Positions 1 to 8,762 of a stretch of 61,624 nucleotides of DNA are shown here, in pieces. The notes below the pieces were generated by a model that saw nothing but the letters and a program-made list of their open reading frames with translations, had not been told where the DNA came from and did no database searches. Location: assembly GCA_903849645.1 (NCBI GenBank), contig CAINJJ010000025.1, positions 1-61,624 on the forward strand, in the 5' to 3' direction. This DNA is from an uncultured Acidobacteriaceae bacterium (GTDB lineage Bacteria; Acidobacteriota; Terriglobia; Terriglobales; Acidobacteriaceae). How positions within the stretch are numbered: the stretch's first letter is position 1; each line of letters begins with the position of its first letter. A program made the position numbers and the translations under genes.

Positions 1-2459
1 CCGCCGGCCTCTCGGTCATCCCGCACTCGCTGTTTGACAACAACGGCATCCTCTATCTGAACGCCGGCATCATCCCCAAGCCGAACCAGGCCGGGATCGA
101 CAAGAACATCTCCAACGTGGCCAACCCCATCGACGTCCGCGACGACGTGGTCCGCGTCGACCACAAGTTCACCGACAAGTGGGCCATCCTGGGCCACTAC
201 ATGCATGACAGCGTGTTGCAGGGCTACGCACAGCCTGAACTGGGCTGGTGCTGGTGCGTGTGGAACACCATTACAAGCACGCTCTCCAACCCCTCCAACT
301 CCGCCGCCATCAAGCTGACCGGCGAAATCACCCCCAACCTGCTCGTCGAAGCCAGCATCAACTACGACGGCAACATCATCAACATCACCAACAGCAAGAA
401 CGGCCAACTGCCTTCTGGCTGGCAGAAGAACCCGGTAGCTTCGGCGTTCGCGATCACCCGCAACTCGCTGCCTGGCATCGAGTACATGGGACCCTACGGC
501 GTGGCCGAGCAGACAGCCTCCGCTCCGTGGCACAACGCGGCCGAAGACTACGAGCCCAAGGTTGACGTCTCCTACTCCATGGGCAAGCATGCCATGAAGT
601 TCGGCTTCAGCTACAACCGCTACACCAAGAACCAGCAGTTGTTTGGCATGGAGCAGGGCGACTACAGCTTCGGCGGAGTCACCGGCGACAGCTTCATGGA
701 TATGGCGTTGGGCCTTTCCACCGGCTACGGCCAGTTCCAGGCAGTGCCAATCCGTCACTATGTCAACCAGACGCCCTCGGTCTACGCCCTGGACAACTGG
801 CACGTCACCCCCCGTCTCAGCCTGCAGCTCGGCCTCCGTTATGACGCCCTGCCGCACGCCTGGGAGCGCAGCAACCAGGTCGCGAACTTCGACGAGGCTG
901 CTTACAACCAGAGCCAGGCGCCTGTCTGGCTGGCCAACGGCACCATCGACCCCGCAAGCCAGAGCATCTCGACCGTCAACACCGTCCAGTACTACCTGAA
1001 CGGCATCGGTCTGGCCGGCGTCGCCGGCTTCCCGACGGGCCTGGTCAAGAACGACTACAAGACGCTGCAACCGCGCGTTGGATTCTCTGAAGATCTGTTC
1101 GGCAATGGCAAGACCATTCTCCGCGGCGGCTTCGGAACGTTCTTCGAGCGCCTGCAGGGCAACGACATCTACAACGCAGCCACCACCTCGCCCTTTGCTT
1201 ACAACCTGAGCATCGGCCAGAATCAGTTCAGCAACCCGAGCTTCAACTGGAACAACGGTCTCCAGATCAAGGGCCTGCCGGTCTTTGCTACCGGCGTCAC
1301 CAACCTGGCCAAGGACTACAAGGCGCCCGCAGTGGCTCAGTTCAGCCTCGGCGTACAGCGTGAGATCGTTCCCTCGGTCGTCCTCGTGGTTCAGTACGTG
1401 GGCAACATCGCGTGGCACCAGAACATCACCCGCCACATCAACAACATGCCCACATCGGTCACCAACCTGACCACCCACTACACCGACCCCGACACGAAGA
1501 TCCAGAGCGTCGTGACGGAGCCGGTTCGCTGCCTCGCCGGCGACTCGGGCAACCACTACGGCGAATCAAACAACAACGCGGGCGACGGTCCGTACGACAA
1601 GTTCTGCAACCCTGGCTTCGGCGCAACCACCAAGGCCAACGGACCGGACTTCCCTGGCGGCATGAACCAGTTCCGCACCTATCAGGGCTATACGGACATC
1701 AACCAGCAGGAAAACACCACCAACGGCAACTACAACGGCTTCCAGACCGGACTCCGTTTGCAGAACAAGTGGGGCCTCAGCGGCGAAATCGATTACACGT
1801 GGTCGCACGAAATCGACGTCACCAGCTATGACCTCTCTGGCGTGAGCAACCCCTGGAACATCAAGTACGACAAGGGCTCCGGCGCGTTGGATCGCCGCCA
1901 GATGCTCAACACCAACTACGTCTACAAGCTCCCCCTCTTCAACAAGGAGACCGGGCTTGTTCACTCCATCGCGGGCGGCTGGGAAATTGCCGGCACCGCC
2001 ATCTTCGAGACCGGCGTCATTCAGACCCCCGGCCTCTCCACCCGTTATGACTCAGTCGGTCTGGGCGGCAGCTACACCGTTCGTCCGAACGTCAGCGGCA
2101 AGATGACCTACCCCAAGAAGTTCAACCAGTGGTTCGACGGAACCAAGTTCTCCTCGCCGGTACCTTCCTGGCTGGGCGGACCCAACATGGGCTTCGGCAC
2201 CGCCGGCAAGGACGCCATCGTGGGACCGGGCCGCGTGAACTTCACCACCTCGCTGTACAAGTCGTTTGCGATCACCGAGCGCGCTCACGTCGAGCTCCGC
2301 TTTGAATCGTTCAACACCTTCAACCACAGCGAGTGGAATGGCCTGAACACTGGCGCTCCGCAGTTCTTCGGCGGCAGCGGCAACAACGCGGACTTCGGCA
2401 AGGTTACGAGCGCATGGGATTCCCGTAAGCTCGAACTCGGCGGCAAGTTCATCTTCTAG
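1..2459 (+). CDS. TonB-dependent receptor, Oar-like (5' end outside window)
   Basis: Only the C-terminal part is present: the frame is open from base 3, giving about 818 residues, and no start is visible. The protein looks like an outer-membrane beta-barrel of the Oar/CarboxypepD_reg TonB-dependent receptor type. It is rich in alternating aromatic and polar residues (for example YTWSHEID), carries the late barrel signature RFESFNTFNHSEW, and ends in the typical aromatic C-terminus GGKFIF. Such receptors import or bind oligosaccharides or peptides at the outer membrane using TonB energy, and are greatly expanded in Acidobacteriota. The N-terminal carboxypeptidase-like domain and plug would lie upstream of the window. 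The substrate cannot be predicted. A strong terminator follows directly. Confidence 0.85.
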   Translation, partial: AGLSVIPHSLFDNNGILYLNAGIIPKPNQAGIDKNISNVANPIDVRDDVVRVDHKFTDKWAILGHYMHDSVLQGYAQPELGWCWCVWNTITSTLSNPSNSAAIKLTGEITPNLLVEASINYDGNIINITNSKNGQLPSGWQKNPVASAFAITRNSLPGIEYMGPYGVAEQTASAPWHNAAEDYEPKVDVSYSMGKHAMKFGFSYNRYTKNQQLFGMEQGDYSFGGVTGDSFMDMALGLSTGYGQFQAVPIRHYVNQTPSVYALDNWHVTPRLSLQLGLRYDALPHAWERSNQVANFDEAAYNQSQAPVWLANGTIDPASQSISTVNTVQYYLNGIGLAGVAGFPTGLVKNDYKTLQPRVGFSEDLFGNGKTILRGGFGTFFERLQGNDIYNAATTSPFAYNLSIGQNQFSNPSFNWNNGLQIKGLPVFATGVTNLAKDYKAPAVAQFSLGVQREIVPSVVLVVQYVGNIAWHQNITRHINNMPTSVTNLTTHYTDPDTKIQSVVTEPVRCLAGDSGNHYGESNNNAGDGPYDKFCNPGFGATTKANGPDFPGGMNQFRTYQGYTDINQQENTTNGNYNGFQTGLRLQNKWGLSGEIDYTWSHEIDVTSYDLSGVSNPWNIKYDKGSGALDRRQMLNTNYVYKLPLFNKETGLVHSIAGGWEIAGTAIFETGVIQTPGLSTRYDSVGLGGSYTVRPNVSGKMTYPKKFNQWFDGTKFSSPVPSWLGGPNMGFGTAGKDAIVGPGRVNFTTSLYKSFAITERAHVELRFESFNTFNHSEWNGLNTGAPQFFGGSGNNADFGKVTSAWDSRKLELGGKFIF

Positions 2460-2473
2460 TTGAACCCTCCACC

Positions 2474-2513
2474 GGGGCGCGGCAGGCAACCCCTGCCGCG
2501 CCCCATTTTTTTT
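2474..2513 (+). terminator. Rho-independent terminator after the TonB-dependent receptor
   Basis: A perfect 13-bp stem (GGGGCGCGGCAGG at 2474-2486 pairing with 2492-2504) with a 5-base loop is followed by A and eight T. It lies 15 bases after the receptor stop codon, so it should end that transcript and separate it from the TPR gene. Confidence 0.93.
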
Positions 2514-2560
2514 GCACGCAATTGCCGTCTCCGCGCGGCAAGAGCGAGAATCAGAGAGGA

Positions 2561-3754
2561 ATGCGCGTGCGTCGACTTCTACAGATCGGGCTGGGGTTGG
2601 GGATGGCAGCGGCCGCACTACCCTGCGGGGCACAAGCCAAAGGGCCTGCCAACGACGCGCGGCAGGCGGCTCTGACCCTGGAGCAGCAGGGCAGGAACGC
2701 CGAGGCCGAGGCGGCCTGGGCGCTGGTGGCGAAGGCCAAACCGGCAAGCCCCGAAGCCTGGGCCCACATGGGTCTGCTGGAGGCGCGGCAGGAGCGCTAC
2801 AAGGAGGCCGTGCCGCTCTATCGCAAGGCCCTGGCGCTGGGTCCGGCGATTCCCAGTTTGCAGTTGAACCTGGGACTGGCGCTGTTCAAGTCCGGAGAGT
2901 TGAAGGCGGCGCTTGAGGTCTTCAGCCCGCTGCTCAAGAGCGAGCCCGGCAACCAGCAACTGACCACCCTGATGGGGATGGCTCACTATGGACTTGCGGA
3001 GTACGCCGAGGCGGCGCCCTATCTGAAGGAGGCCGCCGACCGCGACCCGCAGAGCCTGACGCTGCGCCTGGCGCTGGCGCACAGCTACCTGTGGTCCAAG
3101 CAGTTCCAGAAGGTAATGGACGTGTATCACGAGATTCTGCAACTGGACCCTGACTCCGCGCCCGCCAACATGCTGGCCGGCGAGGCGCTGGACGAGCTGC
3201 GCGACAGCGAGGGCTCGACAAATATGTTCAGGGCCGCTGTCAAAGCCAATCCAAAGGAACCGAACGCTCACTTCGGGCTGGGCTATCTGCTCTGGGCGCA
3301 GAAGAAATATCCCGAGGCTGCGCCGGAGTTTCAGGCGGAGCTGGACAACGACCCTGGCCACATACAGGCCTTGCTCTACCTGGGCGACTCCGAGATCCAG
3401 ATGAATCACCTGGACGCGGCCAGGCCGCTGCTGGAGAAGGCGGTTCAGTTGAATCCAAAGCTCGGGCTGGGGCACCTGGACCTGGGGGTCATCTACTCGG
3501 AGAACGGGCAGACCGGCGAAGCGCTGCGCGAGCTCACCCTGGCGGAGAAGTTCACGCCCGAAGACGTGAATGTGCACTGGCGGCTGGGGCGGCTCTATCG
3601 GACGATGGGCAGGAAGGAAGAGGCGAAGGCCGAGTTTGACAAGGCGAGCAAGCTCAACAAGGCCGCCGACGATGACCTCTACAAGAAGATTGCCAACGGC
3701 CAGGCCAGGCCGCCGCAAACGCAGGTCCCCGCAGCTTCGCCCGAGGTGAAATAA
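2561..3754 (+). CDS. Secreted tetratricopeptide-repeat protein
   Basis: 397 residues. Residues 1-26 form a signal peptide (MRVRRLLQIGLGLGMAAAAL, then PCGAQA). The rest is a run of degenerate 34-residue TPR units with typical pattern residues (for example AWAHMGLLEARQERYKEAVPL and NAHFGLGYLLWAQKKYPEAAP), so it is an alpha-helical solenoid for protein-protein contacts outside the cytoplasm. The ATG at 2561 is chosen because the signal peptide starts there. An in-frame TTG at 2522 would add 13 charged residues in front of it. A purine-rich AGAGAGGA sits immediately before the ATG, closer than usual for a ribosome site. Its partner is unknown. It directly follows the receptor but is insulated by the terminator. 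Confidence 0.85.
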   Translation: MRVRRLLQIGLGLGMAAAALPCGAQAKGPANDARQAALTLEQQGRNAEAEAAWALVAKAKPASPEAWAHMGLLEARQERYKEAVPLYRKALALGPAIPSLQLNLGLALFKSGELKAALEVFSPLLKSEPGNQQLTTLMGMAHYGLAEYAEAAPYLKEAADRDPQSLTLRLALAHSYLWSKQFQKVMDVYHEILQLDPDSAPANMLAGEALDELRDSEGSTNMFRAAVKANPKEPNAHFGLGYLLWAQKKYPEAAPEFQAELDNDPGHIQALLYLGDSEIQMNHLDAARPLLEKAVQLNPKLGLGHLDLGVIYSENGQTGEALRELTLAEKFTPEDVNVHWRLGRLYRTMGRKEEAKAEFDKASKLNKAADDDLYKKIANGQARPPQTQVPAASPEVK

Positions 3755-3784
3755 GAACCGGGCCGCGCCTCACGTACCCTGGCG

Positions 3785-3979
3785 TCAGTTCGGATGCCTG
3801 CTGGCGACGATGGTCTTCTCCATCTCCAGCAACTCCGCCAGCGCCCTCTCCGGACAGATATGCCGCGCCTCGAGAAGATCCAGTTCCTTCTCCGATTCGA
3901 TCGAAGAGGCCACGGTCATAAAGCAGTAGAGGCACCGCGTGTTGTAGGTCCCGTTCTCGTTCTGGGTATGGTTGTACAT
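3785..3979 (-). CDS. Small Cys/His protein of unknown function (64 aa)
   Basis: A 64-residue protein beginning MYNHTQNENGTYNTRCLYCF and containing ARHICPERA. The CxxC followed by an HxC pair is a plausible zinc- or metal-binding arrangement. The ribosome site GAGG lies 4-5 bases before the ATG. I think similar short proteins with TYNTRCxxC occur in acidobacteria, but the function is unknown. It converges with the TPR gene (30 bases between stops). It is called real because of the ribosome site and the compact Cys/His pattern. Confidence 0.65.
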   Translation of the reverse strand: MYNHTQNENGTYNTRCLYCFMTVASSIESEKELDLLEARHICPERALAELLEMEKTIVASRHPN

Positions 3980-4102
3980 CGTACCTCGGAAGCTGCACCA
4001 AGATTAGACGATGTTAGATTGGGTTCCGAATAGGAGACGTGACAAGCATCACCGGACATTGTTTATCGGGTGGGCGGGAGGGCCTTTCCTTTCAGGAAAA
4101 GA

Positions 4103-4375
4103 TCAGGGGTTCAAGCCTTGATTGGAGTTGCGCCGCAACTGCCAGCAGGGGCCGAGGCCGGCCTGGGAGAACAGCGATACCGAGCAGGAGACGTCGGAGG
4201 AGCCGAGATAGTCGAACTCCTGCTTGTTGCCCTTGAGGGGGATGGCGACATAGCGATTGACGGTGACCGAGGAGCGGGGCGAGCCGCGCAGCTTGAAGAG
4301 CGCCCAATCGCCCGCATAGGTGGCCACAAAAGCGGTCACCAGCAGAAGAGTTGCCCGCCGCGCCCAAAGCTTCAT
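4103..4375 (-). CDS. Small membrane or secreted protein downstream of eutC (90 aa)
   Basis: 90 residues with an N-terminal hydrophobic segment (residues 5-22, [20 protein letters not shown]) that may be a membrane anchor or signal, then a short soluble part containing [19 protein letters not shown] and a Cys pair. Its ATG overlaps the eutC stop by 4 bases (ATGA), so it should be translationally coupled to eutC. No catalytic motif is visible. The family looks familiar from acidobacteria but has no assigned role. A link to ethanolamine use is only suggested by position. Confidence 0.7.
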   Translation of the reverse strand: MKLWARRATLLLVTAFVATYAGDWALFKLRGSPRSSVTVNRYVAIPLKGNKQEFDYLGSSDVSCSVSLFSQAGLGPCWQLRRNSNQGLNP

Positions 4376-5136
4376 TCAGACCCCGTTTCCAGTTGGGCGG
4401 ACGCATCCTTGAGGGCGATGCCTGTGAGGCGGCGGCGGCGGGCTTCGTTGAGATACCAGGTGAGTTGCCGGGCTGCCTGGGAGTAGCTGAGGCCCTCGGC
4501 GCGGATGTTGGAGATGCAGTTGCGTTCTGCGTCCGTGCGGCCGGGGCGAGGGTCCCAGGTGATGTAGGCGCCCAGGGAGTCGGGAGAGCTGAGGCCCGGC
4601 CGCTCCCCGATGAGCACGACGGAGAGCGCGGCGCCAAGAGTCGCGCCGATCTCATCGCCGATGGCCACCCTCCCCTGCTCGACCACGACAAGGGGAGCCC
4701 GAAGCCAGCCGTCAAGCTGGGGGAGCCACTCCTGCAGCAGCGGAGAAATATGGCGTTCAACAGCCAGGGCGGAGAGGCCGTCCGCGACGATCACGGACAG
4801 GTCAAAGGGGCCGGATGCCGATGCGGCAAGGGCGGCGCGGCTTGTCTCATCGAGCCTGCGGCCCAGGTCGGGGCGCTGCAGGTAAGTAGGGCGGTCCACT
4901 GCGGCCGAATGGAGCCGAAGCACAGGGCCACCGGTGAGGGCGCCAAGAGCGGACGCCAGTGAAGGGGCATCCAGGCGGGCGTGCACGGCGTCCCGGGCCT
5001 GGGCGTGGGCGCGCTGGAAGTCGAGCTGATCTGCGGTCTGCTGGCTGACGCCGGTCCGACCCAGGCCCACGCGCGCCGGGGTGAGCGAGCGCAGGCGGGC
5101 GGCGAGGGAGGGGCCGGGGATGGAGAGTTCGCTCAT
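4372..5136 (-). CDS. eutC: Ethanolamine ammonia-lyase small subunit
   Basis: 254 residues. Small subunit of the adenosylcobalamin-dependent enzyme that converts ethanolamine to acetaldehyde and ammonia. Family landmarks are the N-terminal [55 protein letters not shown] and RNCISNIR. The start at 5136 is chosen because the conserved family N-terminus begins there and its ATG overlaps the eutB stop (ATGA). Upstream in-frame codons only read back into eutB. It forms the active complex with EutB. No microcompartment shell, eutA reactivase or aldehyde dehydrogenase gene is in the window, so this looks like a minimal shell-free system. Confidence 0.95.
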   Translation of the reverse strand: MSELSIPGPSLAARLRSLTPARVGLGRTGVSQQTADQLDFQRAHAQARDAVHARLDAPSLASALGALTGGPVLRLHSAAVDRPTYLQRPDLGRRLDETSRAALAASASGPFDLSVIVADGLSALAVERHISPLLQEWLPQLDGWLRAPLVVVEQGRVAIGDEIGATLGAALSVVLIGERPGLSSPDSLGAYITWDPRPGRTDAERNCISNIRAEGLSYSQAARQLTWYLNEARRRRLTGIALKDASAQLETGSE

Positions 5137-6512
5137 GCGGGCAGGAGTCTTTCGGGCTGGTGGGCCTCCAGCGCAAGCCGGCTGAAGCTGTCGCCGGCCA
5201 GCCACTCCTCGAACTCGGGAGCGGGGCGCAGCCCCAGCACACGGCGGACGTAGAGGGCGTCATGAAAGCTGGTGCTCTGATAGTTGAGCATCACGTCGTC
5301 GGCGCCGGGAACGCCCATGATGTAGTTGACGCCTGCCACGGCGAGCAGGGTCAAGAGCGAGTCCATGTCGTCCTGGTCGGCTTCGGCATGGTTGGTATAG
5401 CAGACATCGCAGCCCATGGGGAGCCCGAGGAGCTTGCCGCAGAAGTGGTCTTCGAGGCCGGCGCGGGCGATCTGCTTGCCGTCATAGAGGTACTCGGGGC
5501 CGATGAAGCCCACGACGGTATTGACGAGCATGGGTCGGAAGCGCCGGGCCACCGCATAGGCGCGGGCTTCCAGCGTCTGCTGGTCCACGCCGTGGTGGGC
5601 ATTGGCGGAGAGAGCGCTGCCCTGGCCGGTCTCAAAGTACATGATATTGTCGCCCCGGATGCCCTGGGCGCAGGTAGCGCCGCGCTGGAGGGCCTGCCCG
5701 GCCTGATGGGCCTCGTCGAGCAGGGCCAGGCTGACGCCGAAGCTGCGGTTGGCGGCCTCCGTGCCGGCGATGGACTGGAAGATCAGGTCCACCGGCGCGC
5801 CAGCCTCGATGGCGGCCATCTGGGTGGTGATGTGGGCCAGGACGCAGCTCTGCACGGGGATTTGAAAACGCCGGCGCAGGGAGTCAATGAGTTGCAGCAG
5901 CCGCGCGGTGACCGCAACGTTGTCGCCGGCCGGGTTGATGCCGATGACGGCGTCGCCGGAGCCGAGGAGGAGCCCATCCAGGATGGCGGCGGCGATGCCG
6001 GCGGGGTCGTCCGCAGGGTGGTTGGGCTGGAGGCGGGCGCTGAGGCGGCCGGGCAGGCCGACCGTGGTGCGAAAGCGGGTGACGACGCGAATCTTGGAGG
6101 CGACGGCGATCAGGTCCTGCACGCGCATGATCTTGCTCACGGCGGCGGCCATCTCCGGCGTGATTCCGGGAGCGAGGGCGGCAAGGCGGTCGCCCGAGGC
6201 TTCATCGGAGAGCAGCCAGTCGCGAAACTCCCCAACCGTGAACGAGCGGAGCGGCGCAAAGGCCGCGGCGTCGTGGGTGTCCACGATGAGGCGGGTCACA
6301 TCGTCGGACTCGTAGGGCACGACCGCTTCGCCGAGAAAGCGATCGAGAGGCAGGTCGGCGAGTGCGAACTGGGCAGCGACCCGCTCTTCGGCTGTCTGCG
6401 CGGCGACCCCGGCCAGATGGTCACCGCTGCGCGGCGGCGTGGCCTTCGCCAGCAGGTCGCGCAGGCTGGCAAAGGTGTAGCGGATGTTTCCGATGGTGTG
6501 AGCAAAGCTCAT
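5133..6512 (-). CDS. eutB: Ethanolamine ammonia-lyase large subunit
   Basis: 459 residues, close to the usual ~453-465 for the catalytic large subunit, a TIM barrel that binds ethanolamine and adenosylcobalamin. Landmarks are [14 protein letters not shown] at the N-terminus, [58 protein letters not shown] and [18 protein letters not shown]. The longer reading frame begins at 6605, but the family N-terminus starts at the ATG at 6512. It is the first gene of a tightly overlapped eutB-eutC-small ORF operon. Bases 6513-6698, between this start and the DUF58 stop, hold no gene and presumably carry the promoter, though no convincing -35/-10 pair was seen. Confidence 0.96.
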   Translation of the reverse strand: MSFAHTIGNIRYTFASLRDLLAKATPPRSGDHLAGVAAQTAEERVAAQFALADLPLDRFLGEAVVPYESDDVTRLIVDTHDAAAFAPLRSFTVGEFRDWLLSDEASGDRLAALAPGITPEMAAAVSKIMRVQDLIAVASKIRVVTRFRTTVGLPGRLSARLQPNHPADDPAGIAAAILDGLLLGSGDAVIGINPAGDNVAVTARLLQLIDSLRRRFQIPVQSCVLAHITTQMAAIEAGAPVDLIFQSIAGTEAANRSFGVSLALLDEAHQAGQALQRGATCAQGIRGDNIMYFETGQGSALSANAHHGVDQQTLEARAYAVARRFRPMLVNTVVGFIGPEYLYDGKQIARAGLEDHFCGKLLGLPMGCDVCYTNHAEADQDDMDSLLTLLAVAGVNYIMGVPGADDVMLNYQSTSFHDALYVRRVLGLRPAPEFEEWLAGDSFSRLALEAHQPERLLPA

Positions 6513-6698
6513 GCGATTGGATATAGAGTAACCCGCTGGCGCATGATTGCGGCGGCGGCCGGAAGCCGGGAATGAGGATGCTGCGAGCCAATCCGGAAAT
6601 CGCAAGCAAATGGCTTCAGCGGATCAGGAGCACGGCCGAAGGCAGCGAGGACATGGAACGGACCGCCGTCTTGGTCGTGGGCTCACTTCCGCCGGTTC

Positions 6699-8126
6699 CT
6701 ACACCATCGCCCGTTCTTTCACGGTCAGGTACTGGTTGAGCACTGTCGAGGTCAGCGCCTCGGGATTCAGATCCAGGGTGAGCGCCCCCTGCTCGTGGAG
6801 TCGCGCCAGCAGCATCTCCCGCCTCCCGGCCATCTCCTGCGCCGCGGAAGCGCGGAACATCTGCTCGATGTTCCTGGGCCGCTCCTGGGCAATCAAGTCC
6901 ACTTCGGGCTGCGCCATGGCGACAAAGAGCAGCACGTGCCGGCGCAGCAGTTGCAGCGCGCCATCGATGACCTCGGGCCGCATGGCTGTCTCGGCCAGGT
7001 CGGTGACCCACAAAATGAGCGAGCGCCGCGGCTGAAGGCGGTTGAGCGTGGCGGTGGCCCGCAGATGGTCGGCTTCGCCGCTCTCGGCGTGCACCAGGGC
7101 GAGCGATTCAATGAGCTGCCGCAGATGGGCCGCTCCCCGGCCCGGCAAGAGTCGCTGCTGAATGCCCTGGCCATAGGCCAGCAGGCCCACCTTGTCGCCG
7201 GAAAAGAGGGCAAGCTGGGCCAGCGCCACTGCCGTTGTGCAGGCATGGTCGAGCTTGGAGTGGACTCGCGCCCGTTGCGCTGCCCCGCCCAGTGCTGGCT
7301 TGCCCAGAGCGGCCATCGCCACCCGCGACCGCATCAGCCTGCCGCAATCGAGCACAATCCACACCGGCTGGCTGCGCTCGCTCTGGTACTGGCGGGTAAT
7401 CAGGCTGCCGCGGCGGGCCGTGGCGGTCCAGCAGATGTCGCGCAGGTCGTCCCCCTCGCGGTAGTCGCGCAGGCTCTCGAAGTCCCGTCCGAGCCCGCGC
7501 TGGCGCGCCTGCCGCAGTTGCAAGTCGATCTGCCGGCTGCGGGCCAGAAAAATCTGCTGCTCCTCGCCCGTGCGCAGGGCAGGATAGACGCGAACCGTCT
7601 GGACGAGCGGGGCGAAGGCCCAACGCTCCAGCAGTCCCAGCGGCGAGCGGTAGCGCAGATAGAGCCCTCCGGTCTCCCAGTCGCCGCGTTCGGTTGGCTG
7701 GATGCGGTAGCGCAGGCGCGCGGGAACGCGGGGAAAGACGGTCATCCTGTGGGTGGCTGGCGCGGCCATCAGCGCGGGGGGCAGGTCGTCGGTCAGCCGG
7801 CACTCCACGATCACTGTGCCGCGGTTTTCCAGGGTCAGCTCGATCTCGGTTTCGCTGTCGAGAGCCGGTGCATTGGACCAGGAGCGGCCCGCAGTGAACG
7901 CGGCGGCAGTGGGCAGTCGCAGACCGTCGAGCAGGGCAAACAGCAGAACCAGCAGCTCCCAGGCGGGCATGGCATAAGCCAGCCTCGCCTCCCAGAACCC
8001 CGGCACAAGCCACACAAACCCCGCCAGCAGCAGCCAGATTGCCCTTGGCGTCAGGCCAAAAGCCCACCGCCTGCGCCGTTGGCAGGCACCGGTGACCGGC
8101 CCGGGATGGAGCGAGGGGGAGATCAC
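6699..8126 (-). CDS. DUF58 domain protein (MoxR-associated)
   Basis: About 475 residues. Two N-terminal membrane segments (AIWLLLAGFVWLVPGFW and the following AYAMPAWELLVLLFALL) are followed by a soluble region with the DUF58 signature GLGRDFESLRDYREGDDLRDICWTATARRG and a degenerate von Willebrand A-like fold (VWIVLDCGRLM). DUF58 proteins work with MoxR AAA+ ATPases in envelope assembly or metal insertion. The chosen start is the GTG at 8126, whose GTGA overlaps the stop of the toxin gene. The longer frame from 8252 would run back through the toxin gene. The usual DUF58-MoxR adjacency is interrupted here by a toxin-antitoxin pair. Confidence 0.88.
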   Translation of the reverse strand: MISPSLHPGPVTGACQRRRRWAFGLTPRAIWLLLAGFVWLVPGFWEARLAYAMPAWELLVLLFALLDGLRLPTAAAFTAGRSWSNAPALDSETEIELTLENRGTVIVECRLTDDLPPALMAAPATHRMTVFPRVPARLRYRIQPTERGDWETGGLYLRYRSPLGLLERWAFAPLVQTVRVYPALRTGEEQQIFLARSRQIDLQLRQARQRGLGRDFESLRDYREGDDLRDICWTATARRGSLITRQYQSERSQPVWIVLDCGRLMRSRVAMAALGKPALGGAAQRARVHSKLDHACTTAVALAQLALFSGDKVGLLAYGQGIQQRLLPGRGAAHLRQLIESLALVHAESGEADHLRATATLNRLQPRRSLILWVTDLAETAMRPEVIDGALQLLRRHVLLFVAMAQPEVDLIAQERPRNIEQMFRASAAQEMAGRREMLLARLHEQGALTLDLNPEALTSTVLNQYLTVKERAMV

Positions 8127-8458
8127 TGCGCCTCGATCGGGAGATCGAGGGCGATTGCCAGGGCGCGATTGAATTCTGTCAGCTTGGAACCGGCAAGCGA
8201 TCCGACGTACTGCGTCAGCGCCGATTTTGGAATGCTCGCCAAGCCATCGCACCAGATCCAGCAGTCTTGTTTCATGCCCTGGTCAATTCCGATGCTGACC
8301 TGCGTTGAGGCGCCCTGTCCATTTGTGAAAACAGGCGCGCAAATCACGGTCGAAAACCCCGAATCGACCGCGGATTGGCGGCCCGCGATGGCGAAGGAGC
8401 GGTACTTTTTTGGGTCTCCCGGCGGCTGATGCACACGATAGAGTTCTCCTCGACGCAT
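8123..8458 (-). CDS. MazF/PemK-family toxin (endoribonuclease)
   Basis: 111 residues. The N-terminus MRRGELYRVHQPPGDPKKYR and the core RSFAIAGRQS...STVICAPVFTNGQG match the SH3-like fold of MazF/PemK/CcdB toxins, whose role is sequence-specific mRNA cleavage in the cytoplasm. It begins 6 bases after the stop of a ribbon-helix-helix antitoxin gene, in the standard antitoxin-first order. Its TGA overlaps the GTG of the DUF58 gene, so DUF58 translation is probably coupled to it. Its RNA recognition site cannot be predicted. Confidence 0.85.
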   Translation of the reverse strand: MRRGELYRVHQPPGDPKKYRSFAIAGRQSAVDSGFSTVICAPVFTNGQGASTQVSIGIDQGMKQDCWIWCDGLASIPKSALTQYVGSLAGSKLTEFNRALAIALDLPIEAQ

Positions 8459-8464
8459 GGCTCC

Positions 8465-8728
8465 TCACTCTTCCGATTCAAACGTGACCGGCGCCTGATA
8501 GCGAAGCACCTCTTCCATCTCGCGATTGAAGTAGTCGGCGCTCTCATTGAGGATTCGCAGATCACGCTGGTAAGCGGTTTGGTGGGCTTCGTCCCGGAGA
8601 TGGTTGCTCAGCACCTTCTCAATGTAGGCGGAACGCGAGGCGTGCTCGCCGATCAACTTGTCGATTTGGACAAGAAGAGGAACGGAGAGCGTAATCGAAG
8701 TCTTCGCCTTGGTCATACCCTTATTCAT
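8465..8728 (-). CDS. Ribbon-helix-helix antitoxin
   Basis: 87 residues. The segment TKAKTSITLSVPLLVQIDKL followed by SRSAYIEKVL is a ribbon-helix-helix DNA-binding domain (beta strand, then two helices), and the acidic, Tyr/Phe-rich C-terminus (EVLRYQAPVTFESEE) fits a toxin-wrapping tail. ATG at 8728 is chosen; a second in-frame ATG at 8716 (preceded by AAGGGT) is also possible. A TATAAG-like -10 element lies just upstream on this strand, suggesting the pair has its own autoregulated promoter inside the larger operon. Confidence 0.82.
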   Translation of the reverse strand: MNKGMTKAKTSITLSVPLLVQIDKLIGEHASRSAYIEKVLSNHLRDEAHQTAYQRDLRILNESADYFNREMEEVLRYQAPVTFESEE

Positions 8729-8762
8729 ACTACTCTTATACCACCCTTTTTCGTTTCCGCGC

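Noticed and set aside
5160..6575. 471-aa plus-strand ORF across eutB
   Set aside because: It lies antisense to eutB, has repetitive Gly/Ala/Val-rich composition typical of the reverse complement of a GC-rich gene, and no family motif or ribosome site.
6795..8429. 544-aa plus-strand ORF across DUF58 and the toxin gene
   Set aside because: It is antisense to two genes with good motifs and overlaps; it has no family similarity.
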